Assembly (NCBI GenBank): GCA_006227095.1
Contig: SBFZ01000038.1
Location: 1-9,590 of the forward strand
Reading direction: 5' to 3'
DNA from: Bacteroidota bacterium
GTDB lineage: Bacteria > Bacteroidota > Bacteroidia > Bacteroidales > VadinHA17
DNA: 9,590 nucleotides
In this document: piece after piece, positions 8,090 to 9,590 of the stretch
Layout: each line of letters opens with the position of its first letter
Position numbering within the stretch: position 1 is the stretch's first letter
Notes under the pieces: generated by a model
The model's database searches: none
What the model saw: the letters and a program-made list of their open reading frames with translations, nothing else
What the model was told of the DNA's origin: nothing
Position numbers and translations under genes: made by a program

Positions 8090-8094
8090 AATAT

Positions 8095-8100
8095 CCTTCT
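8095..8100 (-). promoter_or_regulatory. Ribosome binding site of the 493-aa PLP enzyme gene
   Basis: Minus-strand AGAAGG lies 5 nt before the ATG at 8089, a well-spaced Shine-Dalgarno that supports this start. Confidence 0.6.
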
Positions 8101-8120
8101 GGTTTTATCACTACTTAAAT

Positions 8121-8149
8121 GCAAGTTAGTCAATAAGCAACTAATTCAA
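8121..8149 (-). promoter_or_regulatory. Possible internal promoter (Bacteroidota-like pattern)
   Basis: The 72-nt gap between ygfK and the PLP gene is AT-rich compared with the flanking genes. On the minus strand it contains TTG (8149-8147), an 18-nt spacer, then TAACTTG (8128-8122). This is one base short of the Bacteroidota -7 consensus TAnnTTTG, with a -33-like TTG at about the right distance. A transcript from here would have a leader of about 25 nt carrying the ribosome site. A weak inverted repeat (TTAGT/ACTAA, 8126-8144) overlaps it and could instead be an operator or nothing. Such short matches occur by chance. Confidence 0.2.
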
Positions 8150-8161
8150 CAATGCCCTTTG

Positions 8162-9590
8162 TCATACACTGAGCAGGCTCTCCGCACCCTGCATCATCAC
8201 CGCCATCTCAGCGGCTTTCTGAAAATGTGCCTCCCTGATGCAGGGTGTCAGGAACTTCACATCTGTCAGCCTGAAGGTTTCCCTGTCAAAGGTTGCCATT
8301 ACGAAGTCAGTCTCATAGATATAGCTGTCAGTCAGTTGCGTGAGGGTGGCGAAGCTTCCCTTGTTTTTGTATATCAGGTTTTTTCTGCCCTTCAGTACAG
8401 AGAGGAAGAACCCTTCTTCTGCATTATTGAATGATTCTGTGGTTAGCCAGAATCTTGGCTTCTCACGGAATGGTGCCCCTGAGGTGGGGCAGAAGGTGTT
8501 GCAGTTGCCGCATTCATTGCAGAAGTTGGCGATATGCAGGATCTGGTACTGCTGCCTGATCTCAAACAGGGCATCATCCCTGAATATCATCTCATCGTCT
8601 TCGGTCTTTACCGCTTTCTGCAATAAACGGCTGAAAGGGGTTATCCTGTAAGTACGGTTTGCAAGGTTTGGGCATACGGTTGTGCAGATGCTGCAGATCT
8701 CGTCGCACCACAGACACCTGGCCGATTCCTCCTTCATGACCCTGCCCTCCTGTGTGGTGCTCACGAGGGCAAAGGTGCGCCTTTCTTGTTCAGTCGGTTC
8801 GGCAGGGGGCGTGGCATGGACCCTCTTTGCCCTTTTTATCATCAGCTCTTCGTATGAGAGTCCTCTTTGCAGGCCAGGTTTCTGAACGGTGAGGCTGATA
8901 CCTGCATCCCTGATGATCTGCTCAGCAGCTTTCCGGCCGTCACCGATGGCGTTTATGGCAGTGGAGGCCCCCCTCATGGCGTCGCCACCGGTGTACACCC
9001 CTTTTATCCGCGTACGGTAGGGTTTGTCACCGACTGACAGATCACCTGCATCACCGATGTCAATGTCAGTTATCTGTCCGATAGCCGGAATGATTGTGTC
9101 ACAGGATAGCTCAAACTCACTGCCGTCAATTTTCACCGGTGCCGGCCTCCCGCTGCGGTCAGTGCCCTTCAGCTCCATCCTGCCGCATACCAGGCCTGCC
9201 ACCGCGCCATCCTTTACAATGATCTTTTCCGGCGCGGTCAGTTCAAGAATGGTTATACCCTCCTTCAGAACCTCCCTTATCTCGCCCTGGTCTGCCGGCA
9301 TCTCATTTACCGTACGCCGGTAGACGACTGTCACGGTGCCATCAGTGCCAACAAGGCGGTATGCCGTTCGTGCGGCATCCATTGCGGTGTTGCCTCCCCC
9401 GATGATAACGACATTCCTGCCGATGCCTGTGGCAGTGCCCGCCCTGGCAGCGAACAGGAACTGCAGCGGGTCAAGAACTCCCGAAGCATCGGCTCCTTCC
9501 ATGTTCAACGGAGAAGCCAGCTGTGCCCCCGGTCCAAGGAAAATATAGGGATAATCGACCTGCAACTCCCGGAACTTTTCTTTATCTATC
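8162..9590 (-). CDS. ygfK: YgfK-type oxidoreductase, C-terminal part (5' end outside window)
   Basis: The frame is open to the right edge, so the visible 475 or so residues are the C-terminal part of a protein that in E. coli is about 1030 aa. The TTG at 9563-9565 is an internal leucine, not a start. Numbering from that codon, a GltD-like nucleotide-binding fold is shown by VVIIGGGNTAMDAARTA (52-68), VYRRTVNEMPA (81-91) and the FAD-closing GGDAMRGASTAINAIGDGR (193-211). Two cysteine clusters follow: C284, C287, C291, C294, C298 (CLWCDEICSICTTVCP) and C349, C352, C355, C359 (CNECGNCNTFCP), probably [4Fe-4S] sites. YgfK was named a putative selenate reductase subunit. In gut anaerobes it belongs to the set linked to urate breakdown, where it likely moves electrons between NAD(P)H, flavin and a substrate or partner. 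As xdh lacks an FAD domain, YgfK is a candidate electron partner. The downstream gene begins 72 nt after its stop. A glutamate-synthase small-subunit relative is the alternative, but the second Fe-S region and neighbours favour YgfK. Confidence 0.88.
   Translation of the reverse strand, partial: IDKEKFRELQVDYPYIFLGPGAQLASPLNMEGADASGVLDPLQFLFAARAGTATGIGRNVVIIGGGNTAMDAARTAYRLVGTDGTVTVVYRRTVNEMPADQGEIREVLKEGITILELTAPEKIIVKDGAVAGLVCGRMELKGTDRSGRPAPVKIDGSEFELSCDTIIPAIGQITDIDIGDAGDLSVGDKPYRTRIKGVYTGGDAMRGASTAINAIGDGRKAAEQIIRDAGISLTVQKPGLQRGLSYEELMIKRAKRVHATPPAEPTEQERRTFALVSTTQEGRVMKEESARCLWCDEICSICTTVCPNLANRTYRITPFSRLLQKAVKTEDDEMIFRDDALFEIRQQYQILHIANFCNECGNCNTFCPTSGAPFREKPRFWLTTESFNNAEEGFFLSVLKGRKNLIYKNKGSFATLTQLTDSYIYETDFVMATFDRETFRLTDVKFLTPCIREAHFQKAAEMAVMMQGAESLLSV

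Noticed and set aside
9563..9565. TTG as start codon of the rightmost gene
   Set aside because: The frame remains open to the window edge and the protein matches only the C-terminal half of YgfK, so this is an internal leucine codon.

Overview
The window shows a five-gene block on the minus strand (1505 to past 9590) converging tail-to-tail on a single plus-strand transporter gene (115-1518). Reading the minus strand in its own 5'->3' order, the block holds: the C-terminal part of a YgfK-type flavin/iron-sulfur oxidoreductase (cut by the right edge); two different fold-type II PLP enzymes in tandem (493 aa and 412 aa); a molybdenum hydroxylase of the selenium-dependent xanthine dehydrogenase type (853 aa); and an SsnA-type amidohydrolase (425 aa). 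Junctions are tight: gaps of 72, 17 and 11 nt and one 4-nt ATGA overlap, so the genes are probably one operon.

The set ygfK + ssnA + selenium-linked xanthine dehydrogenase is a known association. In E. coli these genes lie with ygeW, ygeX, ygeY and hyuA, and in gut anaerobes clusters of this kind have been tied to anaerobic purine and urate breakdown. A reasonable reading is that the Mo enzyme hydroxylates or otherwise oxidises/reduces purine rings, YgfK handles the electrons, and SsnA hydrolyses a ring or deaminates an intermediate. The PLP enzymes would work on an amino-acid-like product late in the route. What stands out is that the two PLP enzymes sit between ygfK and xdh, and neither resembles YgeX (2,3-diaminopropionate ammonia-lyase). 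They could substitute for it or catalyse an undescribed step.

The plus-strand gene is a 12-helix APC-superfamily amino acid permease. Its stop codon overlaps the 3' end of ssnA by 14 bp. Whether it belongs functionally to the pathway cannot be told from sequence.

The organism is probably an obligate or facultative anaerobe, given the several Fe-S centres and the catabolic theme. Base composition looks moderate, near 50% GC. Shine-Dalgarno sites are clear in front of only two genes. One AT-rich gap carries a near-match to the Bacteroidota promoter pattern, which hints at Bacteroidota, but that assignment is weak. No tRNA, rRNA, CRISPR, mobile element or convincing terminator was seen. The only non-coding stretches are short (1-114, 2783-2793, 6591-6607, 8090-8161).
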